This document shows, in pieces, positions 9,944 through 17,879 of a stretch of 64,000 nucleotides of DNA (position 1 is the first letter of the stretch; every line of letters starts with the position of its first letter). The stretch is taken from NCBI RefSeq assembly GCF_007993035.1, contig NZ_VOOS01000002.1, forward strand, positions 248,001 to 312,000, written 5' to 3'. Source of the stretch: Vicingus serpentipes. Lineage in GTDB: Bacteria > Bacteroidota > Bacteroidia > Flavobacteriales_E > Vicingaceae. The notes below the pieces were generated by a model. It saw only the letters and a program-made list of their open reading frames with translations, did not search any database and was not told the origin of the DNA. A program made the translations under genes and the position numbers.

Positions 9944-10660
9944 CTAATTAAACAACACATCATTCATAGAGAAAACACCTTTTTTATTCGCAATATATTC
10001 AGCAGCAATTACCGCTCCTTTTGCAAACCCTTTCCTATTGTGTGCTGTATGTTTTATTTCTATTTCGTCTATTTCTGAACTATATTTTATTGCGTGTGTG
10101 CCTGGTACATTTTCTTCACGAATAGCATTAATTAACAACTCATTCTCTCCTACCTCTTGATCGCACTTCCAAGTATTTTTTTGAGAATAATTTTCAATCA
10201 ACCCTTCTGCTAAGGTTATTGCTGTTCCACTAGGCGCATCTAATTTTTGAGTATGATGTATTTCTTCAATTTTAACATCGTAATCGTTTTGAGTACTCAT
10301 TAACTTCGCTAACTTCTTGTTTAACTCAAAAAATAAATTAACTCCTAAACTACAATTAGTAGCATGCAATATTGTTTGGTTATGCTTAGCACACTTCTGA
10401 ATAACCTCATTAAAAGAAGCATACCATCCAGTAGTACCAACTACAATTGGCAAATTTGCATCAAAGCATTTATAAATATTACCCACCGCTAAATCTGGAG
10501 TTGTAAAATCAATAGCTGCATCACATTTTTCTAAATTTTCTTTTGAAAATTCTTTAAGGTTTTGTGAAGATATTTTTAAAGGAACTGAATGACCTCTTTC
10601 TAAAGCGATTTTTTCAATCTCTTTTCCCATTTTGCCATATCCTATTATTGCTATTTTCAT
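9944..10660 (-). CDS. dapB: 4-hydroxy-tetrahydrodipicolinate reductase
   Basis: 238 residues; reduces hydroxy-tetrahydrodipicolinate with NAD(P)H in the lysine/diaminopimelate pathway. The N-terminal dinucleotide site is IAIIGYGKMGKEIEKIA, then DFTTPD, VVGTTGW and ATNCSLGVNLFFELN. The catalytic block is EEIHHTQKLDAPSGTAITLA, with the His-His and Lys pairing and the PSGTA substrate loop. The C-terminal EIKHTAHNRKGFAKGAV is family-typical. It sits between DUF5683 and lepB in an arrangement that recurs in Bacteroidota genomes. Confidence 0.96.
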   Translation of the reverse strand: MKIAIIGYGKMGKEIEKIALERGHSVPLKISSQNLKEFSKENLEKCDAAIDFTTPDLAVGNIYKCFDANLPIVVGTTGWYASFNEVIQKCAKHNQTILHATNCSLGVNLFFELNKKLAKLMSTQNDYDVKIEEIHHTQKLDAPSGTAITLAEGLIENYSQKNTWKCDQEVGENELLINAIREENVPGTHAIKYSSEIDEIEIKHTAHNRKGFAKGAVIAAEYIANKKGVFSMNDVLFN

Positions 10661-10741
10661 CTATTTAAAACCTAAAGTTGAGGTAGTTTATTATCTTTTT
10701 GTATTGATTTTACATTATCGGTTCAAAGGTATGATAAATGG

Positions 10742-11314
10742 TTATAATTTGATAACCAATCGAAATCCATTGCTTATTTGATTATTTTGCGTCAACTGAA
10801 TACTTGGCTCAAAGTGAAACGTTAAATTATCATTTACTGGAAATGAAAACAAATGAGCATCAACGGTTGCATCAACAATATTCATCACATAGAACAAACC
10901 CGCTATAATATATGAATAATCACGATTCCGACGATAAGCATCCATATTTGTCCTTAAGTTTTCATCTGTTAGCAAACCATCAAATTCATCAATTGTTGTT
11001 TCATCTTCATCCAACCTAGTCACATAAGCTTCTTTATATTTTTTATAATTAGAATGATTTGAAAAAGCAAAGTATAATGAAGTTCCCATTCCTGCATAAA
11101 TGATTGGTACTTTCCAATACTTTTTATTGTAAACTTGACCTGCACCAGGAATTGCAGTACTTAACAGCGTAGCTAAAGTTGGAGAATGCTTTCTTATTTT
11201 AACCGAATCAACTGCAATAGTGTCTGATTCAAAAGTATTTTGACTAAACAAAGTTGATGCCGTTGTAAAAAAGCAAAAAATTAAAATGAAGTTATGTTTT
11301 GTAAAAAAACTCAC
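10742..11314 (-). CDS. DUF5683 membrane-associated protein
   Basis: 190 residues with an N-terminal signal sequence (FILIFCFFTTASTLFSQ) and the characteristic DUF5683 block SPTLATLLSTAIPGAGQVYN followed by KKYWKVPIIYAGMGTSLYFA, then a second hydrophobic stretch YIIAGLFYVMNIVDATVDAH. The start codon is GTG at 11314, 8 bp after the parB stop; it places the signal sequence correctly and no closer ATG does. The function is unknown. The gene is usually found between parB and dapB in this phylum, as here. Confidence 0.85.
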   Translation of the reverse strand: MSFFTKHNFILIFCFFTTASTLFSQNTFESDTIAVDSVKIRKHSPTLATLLSTAIPGAGQVYNKKYWKVPIIYAGMGTSLYFAFSNHSNYKKYKEAYVTRLDEDETTIDEFDGLLTDENLRTNMDAYRRNRDYSYIIAGLFYVMNIVDATVDAHLFSFPVNDNLTFHFEPSIQLTQNNQISNGFRLVIKL

Positions 11315-11322
11315 AATAATAG

Positions 11323-12213
11323 TTACAAGCCTAAAAGCTCAACAATTCTTTCTAACTGATCTTCTGAAGTAAAAGGTATAACAATCTTTCCTCTACCTCT
11401 ACTGTTACTTTGCAACTGAACATCAGATTTTAAGAAAGATGTTAAATCTTCTTGAATTTTTTGTTGGGTAAATGTTAAAGCAGAATTTGTTCCTTTTTTG
11501 AATTCTGCCACTTTATCATCCTTTTTTCCTTTTACAATTTCCTCTACCTGTCTTACAGATAACCCTTCTTTAACTACTCTTTTATATATAGCTAATTGTT
11601 TTTTGTCGTCTTCAATATTTACGATGGCACGAGCATGTCCCATAGAAATATCTTTAGTACGAATAGCCAATTGTATTTCAGCAGGTAATTTTAAAAGACG
11701 AAGATAATTTGCTACAGTTGAACGTTTTTTACCAACTCTTTCACTTAACTTCTCTTGTGTTAAGTTACATTCTTCAATTAATTTTTGATAACTAAAAGCA
11801 ACTTCAACTGCATCTAAGTTTTCTCTTTGTATATTTTCAACCAATGCCATCTCTAGCATTTCTTGGTCATTTGCAATTCTAATAAAAGCAGGTATTTCTG
11901 TTAATCCTGCAATTTGCGAAGCTCTAAATCTTCTTTCACCAGAAATAAGCTGATATTTTCCATAACCTAACTTACGAACAGTTACAGGCTGAATAATTCC
12001 TAGTTCACTAATTGAATCAGCTAATTCTAATAAAGCTTCTTTCTCAAATTGAGTTCTTGGCTGAAATGGATTCGCTTCTATATATTCAATTGGTAAAGTT
12101 GAAACAGAACCAACTATTGCTGGAGTTTCTTCTAATTTATTTGATGTAATATCAGTCTCAGCACTCTGTAATAATGCTCCTAAACCTCTTCCTAACGCTG
12201 GCTTTTTACTCAT
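11323..12213 (-). CDS. parB: chromosome-partitioning protein ParB
   Basis: 296 residues. The N-terminal tag KKPALGRGLGALL is typical of chromosomal ParB. The CTPase boxes are NPFQPR, GIIQPVTVRK and LISGERRFRASQIAG, then MALVENIQRENLDAVEVAFS. The helix-turn-helix LTQEKLSERVGKKRSTVANY follows, and a C-terminal dimerisation part ends in the GRGKIVIPFTSEDQLERIV type strand. It binds parS and loads SMC. It overlaps parA by 8 nt. No parS-like 16-mer (TGTTTCACGTGAAACA) was noticed in the window. Confidence 0.96.
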   Translation of the reverse strand: MSKKPALGRGLGALLQSAETDITSNKLEETPAIVGSVSTLPIEYIEANPFQPRTQFEKEALLELADSISELGIIQPVTVRKLGYGKYQLISGERRFRASQIAGLTEIPAFIRIANDQEMLEMALVENIQRENLDAVEVAFSYQKLIEECNLTQEKLSERVGKKRSTVANYLRLLKLPAEIQLAIRTKDISMGHARAIVNIEDDKKQLAIYKRVVKEGLSVRQVEEIVKGKKDDKVAEFKKGTNSALTFTQQKIQEDLTSFLKSDVQLQSNSRGRGKIVIPFTSEDQLERIVELLGL

Positions 12214-13018
12214 CTTCTAAAATTATTGTTTTCTCCTCTTCAGACATTTTAGTCATACCATTTTTCTGAAGAATTTCTCTAGCTAAATTTAAATAATTGA
12301 TAGCACCTTTACAGCTCATGTCATGCATAATAATAGTTTGACCATGACTTGGAGCTTCACCTAATTTTGTATTTCGTTGAATAATCGTATCAAACATCAT
12401 TTGTTGAAAGTGCGTTTTCACTTCTTCCACTACTTGGTTTGATAATCTTAAACGAATATCATACATTGTTAACAACAAACCTTCAATGTCTAAATCTGGG
12501 TTTAGTCTTGATTGAACAATCTTGATTGTGTTCAATAATTTCCCTAAACCTTCTAATGCAAAATATTCACACTGAATAGGAATAATAACAGAATCTGCAG
12601 CTGTTAAAGAATTTATAGTAATTAATCCTAATGATGGAGAACAATCAATAATAATAAAATCATAATCATCTTTAATTAAAGCCAATGATGCACGCATCAT
12701 TTTCTCACGATTAGGTAAGTTTATTAATTCTATTTCAGCTCCAACTAAATCGATATGAGCAGGTAATATATCTAAGTTTGGTGAATCCGTGTGTAAAATA
12801 GCATCTTTAGGTTCAATTTCATTAATTAAGCATTCGTAAATGCTATTTTTAATGTTTCTAGGATCGAATCCAACCCCAGAAGTAGAATTGGCTTGGGGAT
12901 CAGCATCAACCAAAAGAACTTTATATTCTAAAACACCCAACCCTGCTGCTAAATTAATAGCTGTGGTTGTTTTTCCTACTCCACCTTTTTGATTTGATAT
13001 GGCAATTATTTTTCCCAT
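12206..13018 (-). CDS. parA: chromosome-partitioning ATPase ParA
   Basis: 270 residues. The deviant Walker A motif is SNQKGGVGKTTTAINLAAGL, with LLVDADPQANSTSG (A'), FIIIDCSPSLGLITINSL (Walker B) and IPIQCEYFALEGL. This is the Soj/ParA ATPase that drives segregation of ParB-parS complexes. The gene starts 26 bp after the UPF0173 hydrolase stop and overlaps parB by 8 nt, so it heads the core of the parA-parB-DUF5683-dapB-lepB-lepB run. Confidence 0.96.
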   Translation of the reverse strand: MGKIIAISNQKGGVGKTTTAINLAAGLGVLEYKVLLVDADPQANSTSGVGFDPRNIKNSIYECLINEIEPKDAILHTDSPNLDILPAHIDLVGAEIELINLPNREKMMRASLALIKDDYDFIIIDCSPSLGLITINSLTAADSVIIPIQCEYFALEGLGKLLNTIKIVQSRLNPDLDIEGLLLTMYDIRLRLSNQVVEEVKTHFQQMMFDTIIQRNTKLGEAPSHGQTIIMHDMSCKGAINYLNLAREILQKNGMTKMSEEEKTIILEDE

Positions 13019-13044
13019 GTTATAATTTGGTTAATCGTATTGAT

Positions 13045-13725
13045 TTAAATATTAATTGTTTTACCTATTTCTATTAAAAGTAATTCTTTATTCTTTTCAG
13101 AAAATTTTTGTATTGCTTCTTCTTTGTTAATTTCTATATACCCGAATGTATCATAATGAACTCCTATAATTTTATCACATTTAATAAAATCAGCAGCTAT
13201 TACGGCATCGTCAATTCCCATTGTAAAATTGTCACCGATTGGTAAAACGGCAAAATCCAATTTTTGGTATTCACCAGTCAATTTCATATCCAAATGTAAT
13301 GCAGTATCTCCAGCATAATAAAAATTACCTTTATCAGTTGAAATTATAAATCCTCCTGGATTACCTCCATAAGCTCCATCTGGCATTACGCTAGAATGAT
13401 CGGCTTTAACATATTTTACTTTCCCAAAATCAAAATTCCATGAACCTCCAAAATTCATTGGATGCCCATTTTCTAATCCCTTTCCATTAAACCATGAGAC
13501 AATTTCAAAATTAGAAACGATTTTTGCTCCAGTTCTTTTTGCAATAGTTTCAACGTCTGCAATATGATCTTCATGTCCATGAGAAATCAAGATATAATCT
13601 GCCTGAATTGAATTTACATCAATATGTTTTGCTTTTTCATTAGGGGTAATAAATGGGTCAAACAATAGTGTCTTACCATTTACTTTTACTGAAAAACAAG
13701 CATGTCCGTAAAAAGTTAATTCCAT
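13045..13725 (-). CDS. UPF0173 metal-dependent hydrolase (metallo-beta-lactamase fold)
   Basis: 226 residues. The order MELTFYGHACFSVKVNGK, LLFDPFITPN, ILISHGHEDHIADVETIA, VKADHSS, YYAGDTALH and IIGVHYDTFGYIE matches the UPF0173 group (YtkL-like). The HxHxDH metal site is present as HGHEDH. The substrate is unknown. It lies 26 bp upstream of parA on the same strand and could be the first gene of that run. The ~200 bp upstream is shared with the divergent perR-like gene. Confidence 0.9.
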   Translation of the reverse strand: MELTFYGHACFSVKVNGKTLLFDPFITPNEKAKHIDVNSIQADYILISHGHEDHIADVETIAKRTGAKIVSNFEIVSWFNGKGLENGHPMNFGGSWNFDFGKVKYVKADHSSVMPDGAYGGNPGGFIISTDKGNFYYAGDTALHLDMKLTGEYQKLDFAVLPIGDNFTMGIDDAVIAADFIKCDKIIGVHYDTFGYIEINKEEAIQKFSEKNKELLLIEIGKTINI

Positions 13726-13892
13726 TCGTTTGGATAAATTGAGATATTACAAAGTAAATTAAAAGTACCTTTAATTCTAGCTGCATCTACTTTAACTTAC
13801 CAACTATTTTTAAACACTTTTTTGTTAATTGATTGTTTACATCTTTTATATTTTTTTAACAGTTAAGCAATGTATAATTCATGTATTCTTCT

Positions 13893-13900
13893 TAAATTTG
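13893..13900 (+). promoter_or_regulatory. Bacteroidota -7 element for the perR-like gene
   Basis: TAAATTTG matches the TAnnTTTG -7 consensus exactly. It lies about 30 bp ahead of the perR-like ATG. No clear -33 TTTG is seen at the usual distance. Confidence 0.6.
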
Positions 13901-13914
13901 TAATCGTTACAATT

Positions 13915-13929
13915 TTATAATTAATATAA
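13915..13929 (+). promoter_or_regulatory. PerR-box-like operator
   Basis: TTATAATTAATATAA differs from the Bacillus PerR box TTATAATnATTATAA at one position. It lies between the -7 element and the ATG of the PerR-like regulator, where it would cover the transcription start region, suggesting autoregulation. The AT-rich background raises the chance of coincidence. Confidence 0.5.
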
Positions 13930-13930
13930 A

Positions 13931-14338
13931 ATGAATATACCTAACCATTTATTAACTCACGATATAAAACCGAGTTATCAGAGGATTAAAATTTTTGAAT
14001 ATTTATATTCAGAGATGAACCATCCTACCGTTGATATTATTTATAAGAACTTAGTTGGCAACATTCCAACATTATCAAAAACAACAGTTTACAACACTCT
14101 AAAACTATTTGTAGATAAAGGAATAACATCAACGGTAACGATTGAAGATAATGAAGTAAGATATGATGCTATTACTGAAAGTCATGGCCATTTTAAATGC
14201 GATGACTGTGGCCATATCTATGATATAGAAATTGATTTTTCAAGCTTACTTTATAATGAACTTGAAAACTTTAAAATAGATGAAACTCACATTCATCTAA
14301 AAGGAAAATGTAATAAATGTTTAACTAATAAAAATTAA
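13931..14338 (+). CDS. perR: Fur-family transcriptional regulator, PerR-like
   Basis: 135 residues. A winged-helix N-terminus (PSYQRIKIFEYLYSEMNHPT, IPTLSKTTVYNTLKLFVDKG) is followed by the metal-binding dimerisation part: ESHGHFKCDDCGHIYDIEID carries the regulatory His residues and one CxxC, and CNKC near the end completes the structural zinc site. The PerR rather than Fur label is inferred from the peroxiredoxin gene starting 3 bp downstream and the PerR-box-like site just upstream. Fur, PerR and Zur cannot be separated securely by motif alone. Confidence 0.85.
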   Translation: MNIPNHLLTHDIKPSYQRIKIFEYLYSEMNHPTVDIIYKNLVGNIPTLSKTTVYNTLKLFVDKGITSTVTIEDNEVRYDAITESHGHFKCDDCGHIYDIEIDFSSLLYNELENFKIDETHIHLKGKCNKCLTNKN

Positions 14339-14341
14339 AAA

Positions 14342-14971
14342 ATGAGTGTACTAGTAGGAAGACAAGCACCAGGTTTCTCAGCTTCAGCTGTTATAGATGG
14401 TGGAAACATTGTAAATGATTTTACTTTAGAACAATTTAAAGGTAAATATGTGATTTTATTCTTTTACCCAAAAGATTTTACATTTGTTTGCCCAACTGAA
14501 TTATTTGCTTTTCAAGAAAAATTAGCTGAATTTAAAAGCAGAAATGTTGAATTAGTTGCCGTATCTACAGATACTGAACAATCTCACTGGGGATGGTTGC
14601 AAATGGAAAAAAATCATGGAGGAATTAAAGGTATTACTTACCCAATTGTTGCTGACACTAACAAAACAATTTCAATGAACTATGATGTTCTAGCAGGAGA
14701 ATTAGATTGGAATGATGAAGGGGAAATGATTGCAACAGGAGAATTAATTGCTTACAGAGGTTTATTCTTAATTGATCGAGAAGGAAAAGTAAGACACCAA
14801 TTGGTAAACGATTTACCTTTAGGAAGAAATGTTGATGAAGCTATTAGAATGGTAGATTCATTACAACATCTAGAAGAAAATGGAGAAGTTTGTCCAGCAA
14901 ACTGGGTAAAAGGAAAAGAAGGATTAACAGCTACTCATGATGGTATTGCTGATTACCTTTCTAAAAACTAA
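14342..14971 (+). CDS. typical 2-Cys peroxiredoxin (AhpC/Prx1 group)
   Basis: 209 residues. The peroxidatic site is FYPKDFTFVCPTE with Cys50, followed by TDTEQSHWGW, and the resolving Cys184 in GEVCPANWVKG. The C-terminal extension is present, so this is a typical two-cysteine enzyme reducing hydrogen peroxide and organic peroxides. The gene begins 3 bp after the PerR-like regulator, forming a two-gene operon, and is followed by a hairpin before the superoxide dismutase gene. Its reductase partner is not visible in the window. Confidence 0.95.
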   Translation: MSVLVGRQAPGFSASAVIDGGNIVNDFTLEQFKGKYVILFFYPKDFTFVCPTELFAFQEKLAEFKSRNVELVAVSTDTEQSHWGWLQMEKNHGGIKGITYPIVADTNKTISMNYDVLAGELDWNDEGEMIATGELIAYRGLFLIDREGKVRHQLVNDLPLGRNVDEAIRMVDSLQHLEENGEVCPANWVKGKEGLTATHDGIADYLSKN

Positions 14972-14982
14972 ATAAAATAATA

Positions 14983-15014
14983 TTGGAGATTGAATATGTC
15001 AATCTCCATTTTTA
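14983..15014 (+). terminator. hairpin after the peroxiredoxin gene
   Basis: GGAGATTG (14985-14992) and CAATCTCC (15000-15007) form an 8-bp stem with a 7-nt loop, followed by ATTTTTAAT. A rho-independent terminator or attenuator that would partly separate peroxiredoxin from superoxide dismutase. Confidence 0.65.
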
Positions 15015-15038
15015 ATCACTTAATAAAAACATTTTAAA

Positions 15039-15638
15039 ATGGCTTTTGAATTACCACAATTACCTTACGCATACGATGCATTAGAACCGCATATTGATGC
15101 AAGAACAATGGAAATACACCATGGAAAACACCATGCTGGATACACAAATAATTTAAACAATGCTATTGCAGGAACTGATTTAGAAGGAAAATCTATTGAA
15201 GATATTCTAACTAACTTAGATATGAACAATGGTGCTGTTAGAAATAATGGAGGTGGATATTACAACCACGATTTATTTTGGAAAGTAATGTCTCCTAATG
15301 GTGGAGGAAACCCAACTGGAGCTATTGCTGGTGCAATCGATGCTGCTTTTGGATCTTACGAAGCATTTAAAGATGAATTTTCTAAAGCTGCTGCAACAAG
15401 ATTTGGTTCTGGATGGGCATGGCTTTGTGTGAAAGACGGAAAATTAGAAGTATGTTCTACTCCAAATCAAGATAATCCTTTAATGCCAGGTGTTGGTTGT
15501 ACTGGAACTCCAGTATTAGGTTTAGATGTATGGGAACATGCTTATTACTTAAACTACCAAAACAGAAGACCTGATTATATTAATGCATTTTTTAATGTAA
15601 TTAATTGGGATGAAGTTAATGCTAGATTTAACGGATAA
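15039..15638 (+). CDS. sodA: superoxide dismutase, Mn/Fe family
   Basis: 199 residues. Metal ligands are His27 (MEIHHGKHH), the His in YYNHDLFWK, and Asp and His in [19 protein letters not shown]. The Gly-Gly ahead of YYNH together with Gln in TPNQDNPLM resembles the Mn-type outer-sphere arrangement rather than the Fe-type, but metal use is uncertain and cambialistic activity is possible. No signal peptide, so cytoplasmic. It follows perR-prx and is closed by a strong terminator, making an oxidative-stress block. Confidence 0.95.
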   Translation: MAFELPQLPYAYDALEPHIDARTMEIHHGKHHAGYTNNLNNAIAGTDLEGKSIEDILTNLDMNNGAVRNNGGGYYNHDLFWKVMSPNGGGNPTGAIAGAIDAAFGSYEAFKDEFSKAAATRFGSGWAWLCVKDGKLEVCSTPNQDNPLMPGVGCTGTPVLGLDVWEHAYYLNYQNRRPDYINAFFNVINWDEVNARFNG

Positions 15639-15657
15639 TTGATTTATTCCTAATCAT

Positions 15658-15700
15658 AAAAAAAATCCCGAACTAAAAAATTAGTTCGGGATTTTTTGTT
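15658..15700. terminator. strong bidirectional terminator
   Basis: A perfect 16-bp stem (15661-15676 with 15681-15696; arm includes ATCCCGAACTAA) with an AAAA loop and T-runs on both strands. It serves the superoxide dismutase gene and the convergent thioredoxin-like gene. Confidence 0.9.
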
Positions 15701-15717
15701 TCTTTTAAAAGCTACTT

Positions 15718-16215
15718 TCAATTACTAGCTCCTTTTTTTATCATGTCATCAACACCTTTGGTAAAAGCTGCAGTTCCTCTTACATATCCTGTTTTACCTA
15801 GAGCATTAATAGTATATTGCCCTTTATCATCCTTCCCCATATCAAACACCCATATTGTAGGGTAACCAGTAACTTGAAAAGCCTGCTGTAATCCGGCATT
15901 TTGTTGCTTTATGTTTTCTGGAATTACTTTTCTTCTTGGAAAATCTAATTCAACTAAAACAACTGTTTTTTCAGCCCACTTTTTAAACTCAGGTGTATCA
16001 AAAACTTCTGCTTTTAATTTTTTACACCAACCGCACCAATCACTACCAGTAAAGTTTGCCATAATTGGCTTTCCTGTTTTTTGAGATACTGCGTAAGCTT
16101 CATTAATATCAACTAACCAACCTTCTGCTTCAGCTTTATATGTTAAAACGCCATCTTGAGCAAAAGATAGATTTGCAGCTAAAACAACTAATGTAAGTAC
16201 TAATATTTTTTTCAT
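15718..16215 (-). CDS. secreted thioredoxin-like protein (CGWC)
   Basis: 165 residues. The signal peptide MKKILVLTLVVLAANLSFAQ leads into a thioredoxin fold of the DUF255/thioredoxin_7 kind: PIMANFTGSDWCGWCKKLKA carries a CGWC active site, and QVTGYPTIWVFD gives the cis-Pro loop (TGYPT). It is probably periplasmic and involved in disulfide handling. A TlpA-like or SoxW-like role is possible, but the partner is unknown. It is convergent with sodA across a strong terminator, so the link with the oxidative-stress block is positional only. Confidence 0.85.
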   Translation of the reverse strand: MKKILVLTLVVLAANLSFAQDGVLTYKAEAEGWLVDINEAYAVSQKTGKPIMANFTGSDWCGWCKKLKAEVFDTPEFKKWAEKTVVLVELDFPRRKVIPENIKQQNAGLQQAFQVTGYPTIWVFDMGKDDKGQYTINALGKTGYVRGTAAFTKGVDDMIKKGASN

Positions 16216-16257
16216 CTTGTAATTATTTTTTTCAAGTTATAACAACAACTATACCGT

Positions 16258-17829
16258 TTAATGTATTCCGTGCATTTTCTTTTTAATCATTGGAGTTAAT
16301 GCAATTAAAACTAACCCAGCAGCGATTGGTATAATAAAGAAAATCATAAAGAATACTGCCATTGAATACTCTTCACTTATTTTATCAATATAACTAGCTG
16401 TAATACCTCCAAAGAAATTAGCTATTGCTGTTGCAGTAAACCATAAACCAAACATCATACCCACTAATTTAGCAGGAGCTAATTTACTTACGTAAGACAA
16501 ACCTACTGGAGATAATACTAATTCACCTAAAGTATGTAATAAATAAGCCATTATTAACCAAATCATGCTTACAGAAGCTGTAGTTGCACCACTTTCTATT
16601 CCTGAAGCACCAAAAGCTAAAACACCAAACCCAATACCTAACAAAATTAAACCTAAAGCAAATTTTATAGATGCTGACGGATTGTATTTACTCTCCCATA
16701 ACTTAGAAAACATTGGTGCAAAAAGGATAATAAATAATGAATTTAAAATACCAAACCAAGACGCTGGAACTTCTGAACTTTCTGCATTAAACTCCCTAAC
16801 TAACATCCATATAGCTATTGCCCAAATTGCTGCAAAACTTGCACCTAAAGCAACCACTGAAATTGGATATTTTTTAACTGTTTTACCAAACAACATAGCT
16901 AAAACCCATGTAATAATTGCTAACGGTACAACTGTTAAAATTGTATTTACCCATTTAAAAATTGTTGCTCCACCACCAGACAAAGTTCTTTGTGTATAAT
17001 CCTTAGCAAATATCGTCATACTACTTCCTGCTTGCTCAAATGCCCACCAAAAGAAAATCGTGAAAAATGCTAAAATTCCAATTACCACTAATCTATCTCT
17101 TACTACTACTGGAGAATTTCCTTCTTCATTTTCACCTTCTTTTACTTCTTTATCAACAACAGAAACCCCTTCATGAACAGCTAATCTATCACTAGCTAAT
17201 TTTTGTTTAGGACTTAAACCAACATTTCCAAAAATGCCTTGACCAAACCAGAATTGAATCATACCAACAAACATAAAAATTCCAGCTAATCCAAAACCAT
17301 AGCTCCATCCTACTTTCTCTCCAATATAACCACATAAAAGAATACCTAAAAATGCTCCAGCATTAATACCCATATAAAAAATAGTGTAAGCTCCATCTTT
17401 TTTATCGCTGCCTAAAGGGTATAAACCTCCTACAATTGAAGAAACATTTGGTTTAAAAGCACCATTACCTAAAATCAACAAGGTTAATCCTAAATAGAAG
17501 AAAGCTTCTGTTTCCATTGCCATAGCTGCGTGTCCAGCAGTCATTAAAACTGCTCCGACTACTACTGCTTTTCTGTATCCTAATAATTTATCGGCTAGTA
17601 ATCCACCAAAAATTGGAGTTATATAAACTAACCCAGTGTACATTGCATATAACTTAGCTGCTTCTTCATTACTCCAAGCCCATCCTCCATCATCTAATCC
17701 ACTTACTAAAAAAAGCACTAATAAAGCACGCATTCCGTAGTAAGAAAAACGCTCCCACATTTCAGTAAAGAACAAAGTAAATAATCCTGCTGGATGACCT
17801 AAAATAGTTGGTACATTATTATTTTCCAT
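16258..17829 (-). CDS. POT-family proton-coupled oligopeptide transporter
   Basis: 523 residues with about 12 to 14 hydrophobic helices. The start GHPAGLFTLFFTEMWERFSY carries the ExxERFxYYG proton/peptide motif of the POT family, and FYMGINAGAFLG is the second POT signature (FYxxINxGS type). It imports di- and tripeptides using the proton gradient. It is followed upstream in the same orientation by the DPP-IV-like gene (50 bp between them), which supplies the dipeptides it would take up, so the pair reads as a peptide-scavenging unit. Confidence 0.94.
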   Translation of the reverse strand: MENNNVPTILGHPAGLFTLFFTEMWERFSYYGMRALLVLFLVSGLDDGGWAWSNEEAAKLYAMYTGLVYITPIFGGLLADKLLGYRKAVVVGAVLMTAGHAAMAMETEAFFYLGLTLLILGNGAFKPNVSSIVGGLYPLGSDKKDGAYTIFYMGINAGAFLGILLCGYIGEKVGWSYGFGLAGIFMFVGMIQFWFGQGIFGNVGLSPKQKLASDRLAVHEGVSVVDKEVKEGENEEGNSPVVVRDRLVVIGILAFFTIFFWWAFEQAGSSMTIFAKDYTQRTLSGGGATIFKWVNTILTVVPLAIITWVLAMLFGKTVKKYPISVVALGASFAAIWAIAIWMLVREFNAESSEVPASWFGILNSLFIILFAPMFSKLWESKYNPSASIKFALGLILLGIGFGVLAFGASGIESGATTASVSMIWLIMAYLLHTLGELVLSPVGLSYVSKLAPAKLVGMMFGLWFTATAIANFFGGITASYIDKISEEYSMAVFFMIFFIIPIAAGLVLIALTPMIKKKMHGIH

Positions 17830-17879
17830 TTAAAATATATTTTTAAGAATTAAAGTTTTTAAAATTAGCAATAAATTAT

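Noticed and set aside
11323-13018. Expected parS site near parAB
   Set aside because: No sequence resembling TGTTTCACGTGAAACA was seen by eye in the window; none reported.
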